From assembly GCA_963715045.1 (NCBI GenBank), contig CAVQRC010000030.1:1-42182 (forward strand): DNA of 42,182 bases, given 5' to 3'. Shown in pieces: positions 8,767-15,749 of the stretch. The first letter of the stretch is position 1, and every line of letters begins with the position of its first letter. The notes beneath the pieces are model-generated. The model saw nothing but the letters and a program-made list of their open reading frames with translations. It was not told the origin of the DNA and ran no database searches. This DNA comes from CAVQRC01 sp963715045. GTDB taxonomy: Bacteria > Planctomycetota > Planctomycetia > Pirellulales > Lacipirellulaceae. The position numbers and the translations under genes are program-made.

Positions 8767-10125
8767 TCACGGTCGGGGGTGCACCCACCCTTCCCGGTAG
8801 GGTCGTGTCATGAGTTGCTGAGCTTCTGCGTCGCCGGAGATCGTGTCGGCAGTGGCATCCCAGTGGAGCGTGCGGCCGAGTTGCATGGCCAGGTTGGCCA
8901 GGATGCAACTCGTCGTGGAGATGTATCCTTCTTCGATATCCGCGACTGGCCGCCGCTGGCCGCGATCCGCTATGCACGACAGAAAGTCACGCATGTGCTC
9001 GCGGATCGCCGGAGCAACGTGTTTTTCCAGCCGATCCTCGGTCTTGTCTTCCGGGTACTGCTCGAGTTCGTACACGACCTCACCCCGCTCGCTTGCGGCT
9101 CCTCCGCGGGGGACGTATTCCCACTTGTCGATACTCGCCTTGAGCGTGCCGCGATCCCCATAGAGGATCGCCGCCCACGGATACTCCGGATCGGGTGGAG
9201 CACCCCATGAACGATGTTGCCAGCACACGGTGAGCTTGCCGAAATCGAACGTGGCCTGCTGCGTATCGGAGATGTTGGCGATGCTCGCCGGATCGATGAG
9301 AATTCCCCCGGCTGAACTGACGGATCTTGGCCAGCCGAGTCCGAGCATCCACCGCACCATGTCGAGCATGTGAATGCACATGTCGCCAACGATCCCGTTT
9401 CCGTATTCCATGAAGGCCCGCCATCCGCGGGGGTGGACAATGCTGTTGTAGTCCCGCAGCGGCGCGGGCCCGGTCCACATCTCCCAGTCGAGGTAAGGCG
9501 GGACATCGGCTTTCGCCTGTTCTGGCGGCGTGCGATTCCGCATGTGGTAATAGCAGCAGATGTCGACGTGGCCGACGGTTCCCAGCTTGCCGGCGTCGAC
9601 GATCTTGCGTTTTGCGTCGACCAGATGCGGCGTGCTGCGACGCTGCGTTCCCACCTGCACGACGCGGTCGTGTTTGCGGGCGGCGGCCAGCATCGCCTGA
9701 CCTTCCGCGATGTCGACACTGATCGGTTTCTGCACGAAGACGTCTGCTCCGGCTTCGACCGCCGCGATCATGGGGAGCGCATGCCAGTGGTCGGGAGTGC
9801 CGACGAGCACGACGTCGAGCCGGTGCGCATCGAGCAATTCGCGATAGTCGCCATAGGTCGCCGGCCGTTTTCGCGACCGCTGCCTTGTGGCGACCAGTTC
9901 CGCGGCCTCGGCAGCCATCCGGGAATCCGCATCGCAGATGGCCACGACCTCGACCGGTGCCACCTGGATCAACCGCAGGAAATCGCATTTGCCGTACCAC
10001 CCGGCCCCAATGAGGGCGACGCGCAGATCCATCTGCTCGAGATTGGTGGCAGTCGCGGCGTTGGGAAGCATGCCGGCGGCCGCCAGCCCGGCTCCGGCAG
10101 CATGGAGAAAGCGGCGGCGATTCAT
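8767..10125 (-). CDS. Gfo/Idh/MocA oxidoreductase with twin-arginine leader
   Basis: NAD(P)-dependent sugar or inositol dehydrogenase-type protein, about 452 aa from the ATG at 10125. The leader MNRRRFLHAAGAGLAAAG is a Tat signal. The Rossmann motif LIGAGWYG is at residues 38-45 and the family Lys is in VQKPISVD (Lys133; QKP in place of the common EKP). The second domain contains GDMCIHMLDMVRWMLGLGWP, as in planctomycete secreted Gfo/Idh proteins (GFO_IDH_MocA_C3-like). An upstream ATG at 10179 would bury the Tat motif and is rejected. Substrate is unknown; the preceding CBM9-like gene suggests a periplasmic sugar theme. Confidence 0.93.
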   Translation of the reverse strand: MNRRRFLHAAGAGLAAAGMLPNAATATNLEQMDLRVALIGAGWYGKCDFLRLIQVAPVEVVAICDADSRMAAEAAELVATRQRSRKRPATYGDYRELLDAHRLDVVLVGTPDHWHALPMIAAVEAGADVFVQKPISVDIAEGQAMLAAARKHDRVVQVGTQRRSTPHLVDAKRKIVDAGKLGTVGHVDICCYYHMRNRTPPEQAKADVPPYLDWEMWTGPAPLRDYNSIVHPRGWRAFMEYGNGIVGDMCIHMLDMVRWMLGLGWPRSVSSAGGILIDPASIANISDTQQATFDFGKLTVCWQHRSWGAPPDPEYPWAAILYGDRGTLKASIDKWEYVPRGGAASERGEVVYELEQYPEDKTEDRLEKHVAPAIREHMRDFLSCIADRGQRRPVADIEEGYISTTSCILANLAMQLGRTLHWDATADTISGDAEAQQLMTRPYREGWVHPRP

Positions 10126-10150
10126 TTCAATTCTCGCGGGTTTGTGAGCA

Positions 10151-10306
10151 TCATCTTTGCTCTCGAAGAGGTGAATCACCCGTTGGGTAGCTCTTCCGGC
10201 GGTACAACGTCCTGACCTGGCCCTCGAACGTGCGTTCGCTGAGGTACTTGAGAATTAGGTCTGCGTCTCGCTCGGCTCGAAACGTGAGCTCAACACGATA
10301 GGTCAT
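10151..10306 (-). pseudogene. Truncated ParE/RelE-like toxin
   Basis: The ATG at 10306 overlaps the antitoxin stop as ATGA, the classic arrangement of a type II pair. The first 30 residues (MTYRVELTFRAERDADLILK then YLSERTFEGQ) look like the N-terminus of a ParE/RelE-superfamily toxin. The frame then runs into unrelated codons and stops at 10151, giving 51 aa against roughly 95 for the family, so the catalytic or gyrase-contact C-terminal half is missing. Too small for a functional toxin by family standards; probably a deletion product adjoining the Gfo/Idh gene. Confidence 0.55.
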
Positions 10307-10542
10307 TTCGTTGGCAGGCCATGCTTTTTCCTGAGGTCACTCATCACGTCCGCCGCAGACCGATGACGGCCCGCTTCGGCATCATCGATGCCTTCCCGAA
10401 TCGCAGCGTTTATCGCGGCTCGATTCTGCCGAGATTCCCATTCGATAACGAGGTCATCAAGCGTAAGCTCTTGCCCCGCGTCACCGATTCTGGAACGGCT
10501 GAATTCGGCAAAGCTATCGAATTCGTCTGTCGTAAGTGCCAT
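10303..10542 (-). CDS. Antitoxin of a broken type II toxin-antitoxin pair
   Basis: 79-aa acidic, helical protein beginning MALTTDEFDSFAEFSRSRIG and containing LTLDDLVIEWESRQNRAAIN, AAIREGIDDAEAGRHRSAAD and a Lys-rich end (DLRKKHGLPTK), the layout of planctomycete ParD/RelB-like antitoxins. GAGG nine bases upstream supports the ATG at 10542; a longer frame upstream is leucine-rich-repeat debris and not part of this gene. It overlaps the truncated toxin by four bases. In an intact pair this protein would neutralise the toxin and repress the operon. Here it may be an orphan antitoxin. Confidence 0.7.
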   Translation of the reverse strand: MALTTDEFDSFAEFSRSRIGDAGQELTLDDLVIEWESRQNRAAINAAIREGIDDAEAGRHRSAADVMSDLRKKHGLPTK

Positions 10543-10620
10543 GGAAATTGCCTCGCGATGATAGCTTACCACGTTCGAAGTCTGGCGGCGACACAACCCC
10601 ACCAGGGGTGCGTTAGAAGC

Positions 10621-10999
10621 AACGTTGAGCTGGTCGATGCCATTCTGTGACAGTTGAGTTCCGCAGACGTCTAGGTATTCGAGACTTTTGAAACACGCCA
10701 GCAGCGGCACGCTCGTATCCGTGACAGGACAACCCTTTCATTGGTGAGTCGAAGAATTCGCTGCCTAGCAATCACCTGAGCCATTGAGGTCCGTTTGGCT
10801 TCGCGCCGGATTTGGGCCTACCAATCTCGTGATAAGCATAGCCGTATTCGAACATGCCGCCTGTTTTTACGATCTCGGAAACCGCGACGCGCTGCTGGCG
10901 GGCCTGATGGAGTCGCATTCCGATCTCGCCGAGAAAGCACGCAGCAAGCGTGACCAACAGTAGGATGGCTCTCAGGCTAAAGCTTCGCCAGCGATTCAT
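10621..10999 (-). pseudogene. Decayed leucine-rich-repeat membrane protein
   Basis: The 5' part (ATG at 10999) reads MNRWRSFSLRAILLLVTLAA with CFLG, then QARQQRVAVSEIVKTGGMFE and GPQWLR. This is the start of a common planctomycete protein type: short basic N-terminus, one membrane helix, 'GG-x-x-x-YDY', 'PxWLR'. It then meets TGA (10772-10774), although the bases beyond still encode LLGSEFFDSPM, the expected continuation. After a further shift a leucine-rich repeat is readable (VTDTSVPLLACFKSLEYLDV then CGTQLSQNGIDQL, ending near 10621). Most of the repeats are missing, so this is an internally deleted remnant. Confidence 0.65.
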
Positions 11000-11010
11000 C
11001 GAACAGGCAC

Positions 11011-11469
11011 TCAAGGCATCACGAAGTCGTGTTCGGATTCGCGGACGACCAGTACCGGGCAGGGAGCCTTGCGGACGACCTTCTCGGCCACGCTGCCGAG
11101 CAGCATGTGGGCGATCGCACCCCGCCCGTGCGTACCGACCACGATCAGGTCGACATTCTCCTGCTTGGCGTAACGCACAATCTCCACGAATGGATGTCCT
11201 TGAATGACGTGGCGGACCACATTGAGCTTCCCCGCGGCAGTCACGTCGATGTCATTGAGTTCTTTGACGGCCGACTGTTCCAGCTCTTCGGCGATCTCCG
11301 GGGAGAAGTACGAGACGCCGTCTCCATAGACCATGGGGATGGCTTCCATGGCGTGCAGGAGGTGCAACTCGGCCCCGAATTTCGCGGCCAGCTCTGCTCC
11401 GTACACCACCGCTTTCTCGCTGTGCGGACTGAAGTCCGTTGGCACCATGACCCGCTTCAGTGAAATCAC
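11011..11469 (-). CDS. Universal stress protein (UspA family)
   Basis: 152-aa single-domain universal stress protein. The GTG at 11469 is chosen because GGGAGGA lies eight bases upstream and gives the family's exact N-terminus (VISLKRVMVPTDFSPHSEKA). The ATP-binding signature G-2x-G-9x-G-S is visible in GTHGRGAIAHMLLGSVAEKV, followed by PCPVLVV. The ATP-type motif suggests a nucleotide-binding regulator of stress or energy limitation. It follows the class I aldolase gene on the same strand across a 218-base gap containing a strong hairpin (11595-11649), so the two are probably separate transcripts. A TTG-started frame upstream extending to 11658 has no homology and crosses the hairpin. Confidence 0.92.
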   Translation of the reverse strand: MISLKRVMVPTDFSPHSEKAVVYGAELAAKFGAELHLLHAMEAIPMVYGDGVSYFSPEIAEELEQSAVKELNDIDVTAAGKLNVVRHVIQGHPFVEIVRYAKQENVDLIVVGTHGRGAIAHMLLGSVAEKVVRKAPCPVLVVRESEHDFVMP

Positions 11470-11594
11470 TTCTATTCCTCCCGTTCGAACCCACGGTCTA
11501 GGAAACAGAGTCAGCAAGTTGCGTTGGGAAACGCGCTGGCCACCGCCGACTCTCTCGGCCGGCACATTCACATCGGCGGCTTTCAGACCGCTTC

Positions 11595-11649
11595 GCAGGC
11601 AGGTGCAGCCGTACCCACCACTGGTGGTACGGCTGCAAGTCGTGCCTGC
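11595..11649. terminator. Large hairpin between fbaB and usp
   Basis: Eleven-base perfect arms (11605-11615 with 11626-11636, sequence GCAGCCGTACC) enclose a further ACCA/TGGT pairing. Outer seven-base arms (11595-11601 GCAGGCA with 11643-11649 TGCCTGC) flank them across unequal internal loops. It lies 38 bases past the fbaB stop on the minus strand and could terminate fbaB transcription. No T-run follows, so a dispersed structural repeat is the alternative. Confidence 0.55.
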
Positions 11650-11687
11650 TTGGAGCATGGACGCGCCAACGACGCGATGGTCCCGGG

Positions 11688-12740
11688 TCAGGCAATCGTG
11701 ATCTGAGGCTCCAGGAACACGTCCTGAATCGCATTGAGGAGTTTGACACCTTCGGCCAAGGGACGCTGAAACGCTTTACGGCCGCTGATCAGGCCCATGC
11801 CGCCGGCCCGCTTGTTGATGACGGCCGTGCGAACCGCCTGGGCCAGGTCGCCAGCGCCGCTCGATGCGCCACCGGAATTGATCAGGCCCGCCCGGCCCAT
11901 GTAGCAATTGGCGACCTGATACCGGCAGAGATCGATGGGGTGGTCGGTCGTCATCTTTTCGTACACCAGCGGAGACGTTTTGCCGAACTTCAGGGCGTTG
12001 TAGCCACCGTTGTTCTCGGGCTGTTTCTGCTTGATGATGTCGGCCTGCAGTGTGACCCCCAGGTGGTTGGCCTGGCCTGTCAGGTCGGCCGCGACGTGGT
12101 AGTCCTTGTCGGCCTTGAAGTCCGAGTTGCGAAGATAACACCAGAGAATCGTGGCCATTCCCAGCTCGTGGGCCTTGTCGAACGCCTGGGCGACCTCGAT
12201 GATCTGGCGGCTGGCCTCATCCGAGCCGAAGTAGATCGTTGCTCCGATGGCCGCAGCGCCCATTTCGTACGCCCGCTCAACGCTGCCGAACATGATCTGG
12301 TCGAACTTGTTCGGATAGGTGAGCAACTCGTTATGGTTCACTTTGACGATAAAGGGAATCTTGTGCGCGTACTTGCGGGCCACGGCACCCAGGACGCCGA
12401 AGGTCGACGCCACGCCATTGCAGCCACCCTCGATTGCCAGCTTGACGATGTTCTCCGGGTCGAAGTAAGCGGGATTCGGGGCAAATGAAGCACCCGCCGA
12501 GTGTTCGATCCCCTGGTCGACCGGCAGAATCGAGACATATCCCGAACCGCCGAGCCTGCCATGGCTGAACAGACGCTGGAGATTGGCCAACACACGAGGG
12601 CTGCGATCGGTCGCGAAGAAAACGCGATCGACGAAGTCGGGGCCCGGCAGATGCAATGAATCCTGAGGGATGCCCTCGCAGCGGTGAGTGAGCAGCGATT
12701 CTGCATCCTTGCCGAGGGCGTCTTTGATCGTGTTGAGCAT
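11688..12740 (-). CDS. fbaB: Class I fructose-bisphosphate aldolase
   Basis: Cleaves fructose 1,6-bisphosphate into dihydroxyacetone phosphate and glyceraldehyde 3-phosphate through a Schiff base; cytoplasmic glycolysis and gluconeogenesis. The 350 aa from the ATG at 12740 equals the length of the bacterial FbaB (DhnA-type) family. Recognisable segments are GYVSILPVDQGIEHSAG, IEGGCNGVASTFGVLG, PFIVKVNHNELL, GAAAIGATIYFGS, ADIIKQKQPENNGGYNALKF and LINSGGASSG near the phosphate site. AAAGGA occurs about eleven bases upstream of the start. An in-frame ATG at 12821 is rejected because it adds unrelated residues. Neighbouring Usp and CBS genes give the locus an energy-status flavour. Confidence 0.95.
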   Translation of the reverse strand: MLNTIKDALGKDAESLLTHRCEGIPQDSLHLPGPDFVDRVFFATDRSPRVLANLQRLFSHGRLGGSGYVSILPVDQGIEHSAGASFAPNPAYFDPENIVKLAIEGGCNGVASTFGVLGAVARKYAHKIPFIVKVNHNELLTYPNKFDQIMFGSVERAYEMGAAAIGATIYFGSDEASRQIIEVAQAFDKAHELGMATILWCYLRNSDFKADKDYHVAADLTGQANHLGVTLQADIIKQKQPENNGGYNALKFGKTSPLVYEKMTTDHPIDLCRYQVANCYMGRAGLINSGGASSGAGDLAQAVRTAVINKRAGGMGLISGRKAFQRPLAEGVKLLNAIQDVFLEPQITIA

Positions 12741-13263
12741 GTCTGGTCGTATCCTTTCTAAGGGGGGGATGGCGTGGGGCCCGAAAACGTCAAGAGGGCG
12801 TATGCTCTGCGAGATCCGCACGGAGTTTTGAACGTGCTCAAATCTTAGGGGCCGCCGGCTTTATTTTCCATGCACTTTCCGGACCGCATGGACGCACAGC
12901 GTGACTGCGTTACAATCTGCGTCGGGCGGGCTCGGAGACACCCACGAGCAGCACGCACAGCAGCACGCACAGCAGGATGTGCGATTCTGACACACTTGCC
13001 TGCAGAAGTTGGCCGGAATGCTGTCGCTCTGGCGGACCTCCCAATCAAAGCGCGCGAATAATCCTCCAGAACAGATCCTGTCCACACCACGATGCCCCGG
13101 GACCTGCCCGGGGGTGGCACGCGCAGGAACGACACCTGGTGCCGGGACGGCGGACGAGACGTCGCCGTCACTTGGCATATAAGTTGCGACCCATTTCGCC
13201 ACCGCCGTGGCCAATTCGATGCCACTTTTCCCAGCACTGGCTGCGGAGGAGGAAAGCAGTCCC
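12741..13263. other. Intergenic region between fbaB and the CBS pair
   Basis: A 523-base divergent gap. No supported gene: open frames here lack family features. It contains a short direct repeat of CAGCACGCA near 12949-12970, a GC-rich palindromic stretch near 13093-13113, and the sigma-54-like promoter listed separately. Promoters for both fbaB (minus) and the CBS genes (plus) must lie here. Confidence 0.6.
13172..13188 (+). promoter_or_regulatory. Sigma-54-like (-24/-12) promoter
   Basis: The string TTGGCATATAAGTTGCG places TGGC (13173-13176) and TTGC (13184-13187) exactly seven bases apart, as in the RpoN consensus TGGCAC-N5-TTGC; GG and GC are in the required ten-base register. It lies on the coding strand about 76 bases before the first CBS gene, leaving a plausible leader of about 65 bases. 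A match like this can arise by chance, and no enhancer-binding activator gene is seen nearby. Confidence 0.5.
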
Positions 13264-13734
13264 ATGGGATTGAAAGAAGATCTTCAACACGAAACTGTGA
13301 GCCGCCTCCCGATCCGCGAGGCGATCGCGGTCCCGCCCGCGACGACGATCCGCGAGGCGGTCGAAAAGATGCGGGCCCAAGGGCTCGGCTGTGCCGTGAT
13401 CGTCGACGCCGAAGGCAAGCCTGAAGGCATCTTTACCGAACGGGCGTTGCTCGGCGTGCTCCTCGAGGGGGTCTCGCTGGACGACACGTCGGTGGGGCAG
13501 CACATTTACGCGAACTACAGCCACGTCAAGAGTAGTGAACCGATCAGCCGCGTGTGGGATGAGATTCTGCACGGTGGCTATCGCTTTGTCTGCGTCACCG
13601 ATGACGACGGCAAGCTGGTCGGCCTGACGGGCCAGCGGGGGCTCTCCGAGTACATTTCGGAGTACTTTCCCCAACAGGTCATGGTGCAGCGACTCGGTGG
13701 CAAGCCCTGGATCCAAGACCGCGAAGGAGCCTGA
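13264..13734 (+). CDS. CBS-domain protein 1
   Basis: 156-aa protein made of two CBS motifs, which usually bind adenine nucleotides and sense energy state. First CBS: REAIAVPPATTIREAVEKMR, GLGCAVIVDAEGKPEGIFTE. Second CBS: SSEPISRVWDEILHGGYRFV, CVTDDDGKLVGLTG. No extra catalytic or DNA-binding domain is present. The ATG at 13264 is preceded by GGAGGAGGAAA; GTG at 13207 and ATG at 13219 are in frame but poorer. The second CBS gene begins two bases after the stop, so both are surely co-translated and may form a heteromeric regulator. A sigma-54-like promoter lies upstream. Confidence 0.88.
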   Translation: MGLKEDLQHETVSRLPIREAIAVPPATTIREAVEKMRAQGLGCAVIVDAEGKPEGIFTERALLGVLLEGVSLDDTSVGQHIYANYSHVKSSEPISRVWDEILHGGYRFVCVTDDDGKLVGLTGQRGLSEYISEYFPQQVMVQRLGGKPWIQDREGA

Positions 13735-13736
13735 GC

Positions 13737-14219
13737 ATGGCCAAGAAATCGCCCGCCGAACCGGAAGAATTCGAAGATCCTCTCAGCAACTACGACCCGG
13801 TCGAATACGGCACCGAGTTGGCTCGCGTGCTGGGCGAAGAGCCGGTAACCCGGATCACCTCACGCCCCTATGCCGAGGTGACCTCCGATACACCGATCAA
13901 GAATGCGATTCATACGCTGCACGGATTGAAGGTATCGAGCCTGCTCGTCGTCGACGAAGGGAAACTGGTAGGGATCTTTACCGAACGCGACGTGCTGGAA
14001 AAAGTCGCCGAGCGGTACGCGGAACTCGCTGACCATCCTCTGAGTAAAGTCATGACCGTCGAACCGCTGGTCGTCTACGAAATCGACCCGGCGGGAGCTG
14101 CTCTGGCGGCCATCGCGGCCGGCGGCTACCGGCATGTGCCGCTGCTGAGCACCGAGGGCGAAGTCCTCGGCATCATCAGCCCTCGCCGTGTCTTCGAGTA
14201 CCTGGCAAGCCACTTCTAA
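13737..14219 (+). CDS. CBS-domain protein 2
   Basis: 160-aa protein with an acidic N-terminal extension (residues 1-40, EPEEFEDPLSNYDPVEYGTE) and two CBS motifs: SDTPIKNAIHTLHGLKVSSL with LLVVDEGKLVGIFTERDVLE, then YEIDPAGAALAAIAAGGYRH with VPLLSTEGEVLGIISPRRVF. It starts two bases after CBS protein 1, with GAAGGAG seven bases upstream of its ATG. The GIFTERD segment is the canonical nucleotide-ribose-contacting Thr/Asp of CBS domains. A tandem-gene CBS pair suggests a dimeric adenylate sensor; its target is unknown. It is convergent with the App1-like gene (stop to stop, eight bases apart). Confidence 0.9.
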   Translation: MAKKSPAEPEEFEDPLSNYDPVEYGTELARVLGEEPVTRITSRPYAEVTSDTPIKNAIHTLHGLKVSSLLVVDEGKLVGIFTERDVLEKVAERYAELADHPLSKVMTVEPLVVYEIDPAGAALAAIAAGGYRHVPLLSTEGEVLGIISPRRVFEYLASHF

Positions 14220-14227
14220 CCCGGCCG

Positions 14228-15372
14228 TCAGGCAGACGACCGCTGCCGGCGGTCGCAAACGTTCTCCGCCGGAGACGAGCCGCTCTGCTCGACCTGCTGC
14301 AGCGACTCGCAGGTGATCAAGCCTGCTGCACAGGCGTGTCGGGCAGCTTCCAGGGCATCGTCGATCAGCAGCATCTCGACTTGCGCGGTGGCGAGTTCGC
14401 GGCGAATCGCGTCCACCTCGCGGCGATTGCGACCGACGTTGCGAATGTAGATGACCGCGATACGCCCGGGTGTTGCCGGACGACCTCGCGGTACAGCCAG
14501 GGGTCCCGCTGTCCCGAGTCGCCAATCAGCAGGAACGGAAGCCCCGGGTAGTAGTCCATGATTTCGCCGATCTTGTCGAGCTTGTGATCGTGGCCCGAGG
14601 CGATGAACTTCTTGTCGTCCAGGCCAAGGTCGCGGAGCAGAATCGGCCCCCGCGGGATCTGCTGCAGTTCCATGAACTGGGCGAGCAGGTCGTAGAGGTT
14701 CCAGACGCTGCTCGAGACGTAAAAGATCGGGTTGGGTCCCCTGCCCTGGCTGCCCGCTGCAAGCGCCTGATAAAAACTGGCCACCCGCGGAAATGGCGTT
14801 CGGGTGTAGGCGTTGTTGGAGAAGGTGAGCCACGCCATTCGCCAGAGGTCCGTCGCGGAGGACTGCAGAATGGTGTCGTCAATGTCGCTGACCACTCCGA
14901 ACTGGGCATCCTCTGGTGGAATCAGAAGCTCGCCTGCCGCCGAGAGCTGATCGTTCGGGGTGACCGTATCGAGCAATTCGAGGTCGACCTGGATCCATCG
15001 TTCCGGCGTCGAGTGTCGTTCAGCGAAATCGAATTGAAGCTGAAAGTACCCTTCACTGTCGCTGGTCGCTTCACACGTCTGGCCCAGGCAGGTGCCCCGC
15101 ACGCGAATGCCCGGAATTTCATCGGTCATGAACCGGCGGGCCATCGCCAACGCATTCCGCCACCAGGAGTCGTTGCGATTCGCCTGGCCGATTTCCTTCG
15201 TTTCCAGTACCCGCCCCAGCAGTCGGGCATGCTGGCGGTTGCCAAACCCGCGATAGGGAAAGATGTGAATCGGATCGAACAGCCCGAACCTGCGTTTGAT
15301 TCGCAGCTTCACCCAGTCAAAACAGATTTCGAGGTGGTGCAGGGTCCGGCGGAGGATTTCCCTGGCGCTCAC
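14228..15372 (-). CDS. App1-like (DUF2183) phosphatase, frameshifted
   Basis: Haloacid-dehalogenase-type phosphatase related to yeast phosphatidate phosphatase App1 (PF09949). The DxDxT nucleophile motif is VVSDIDDTILQSSATDLWR (Asp163 and Asp165 counted from the GTG at 15372). Downstream, NPIFYVSSSVWNLYDLL, KLDKIGEIMDYYPGLPFLLI and GDSGQRDPWLY are the other family signatures. One frameshift near 14464 splits the C-terminus: the frame ends at RQHPG and the continuation RIAVIYIRNVGRNRREVDAI lies in the next frame to the stop at 14228; one missing G or C would restore it. The start is uncertain: the GTG overlaps the stop of a PEP-CTERM tail upstream (GTGA). Confidence 0.75.
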
Positions 15373-15515
15373 GTGAGTCCCGGTCGCAGAGTTGCAATCG
15401 CGATTCCCAGCAGCACCGTGATCGCGAGCGTGGCCGGTTCGGGAATCGCGAAGAGCGGCCTCTCGCCAAATCCTCGATTGTATCGCCACGCTGGAGATCG
15501 GGCCACGAAGGGCGG
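15369..15515 (-). pseudogene. Orphan PEP-CTERM sorting tail
   Basis: A 48-codon frame ends GFGERPLFAIPEPATLAITV then LLGIAIATLRPGLT and stop. It has the Pro-Glu-Pro-Ala-Thr box, a hydrophobic segment and a basic residue, the tripartite exosortase-dependent signal seen in secreted planctomycete proteins. Upstream the frame is closed by a TGA, and no protein body is readable, so the rest is either frameshifted beyond recognition or deleted. The stop codon overlaps the probable GTG start of the App1-like gene. Confidence 0.6.
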
Positions 15516-15607
15516 TCAGCAGGTTGGGTTGCCGGGGCATTGAGACGCAGCAAGTCAGTTCGAACGGTTGTGAGATGGCGCCGGCCGTCGCCGGCGTCCA
15601 AGACAAA

Positions 15608-15625
15608 GCGGTGATGAATCACCGC
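15608..15625. repeat. 18-base palindrome GCGGTGATGAATCACCGC
   Basis: Perfect eight-base arms around GA. Read on the minus strand through the palindrome, the surrounding bases encode ECGDSSPL, a peptide I recall from spurious open reading frames in planctomycete and verrucomicrobial genomes, suggesting a dispersed intergenic repeat. Only one copy is in this window. Confidence 0.6.
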
Positions 15626-15749
15626 ACTCCAGGAATGCCACGATCGAGGTCGTCCCGGTGGGATCGTCGCCGAAGCCCCCCAGGCGTGGTACGTTAATCA
15701 CCAGTCAATTCCCCGCTCGGTCGTTCCTGTCCCAGGTTCCGCGATCCCC

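Noticed and set aside
12845..13265. Minus-strand Cys-rich frames between fbaB and the CBS genes
   Set aside because: The cysteines come from the CAGCACGCA direct repeat read antisense; no start signal or family resemblance.
14470..15543. 357-aa plus-strand frame opposite the App1-like gene
   Set aside because: Antisense to DxDxT phosphatase motifs; composition artefact.
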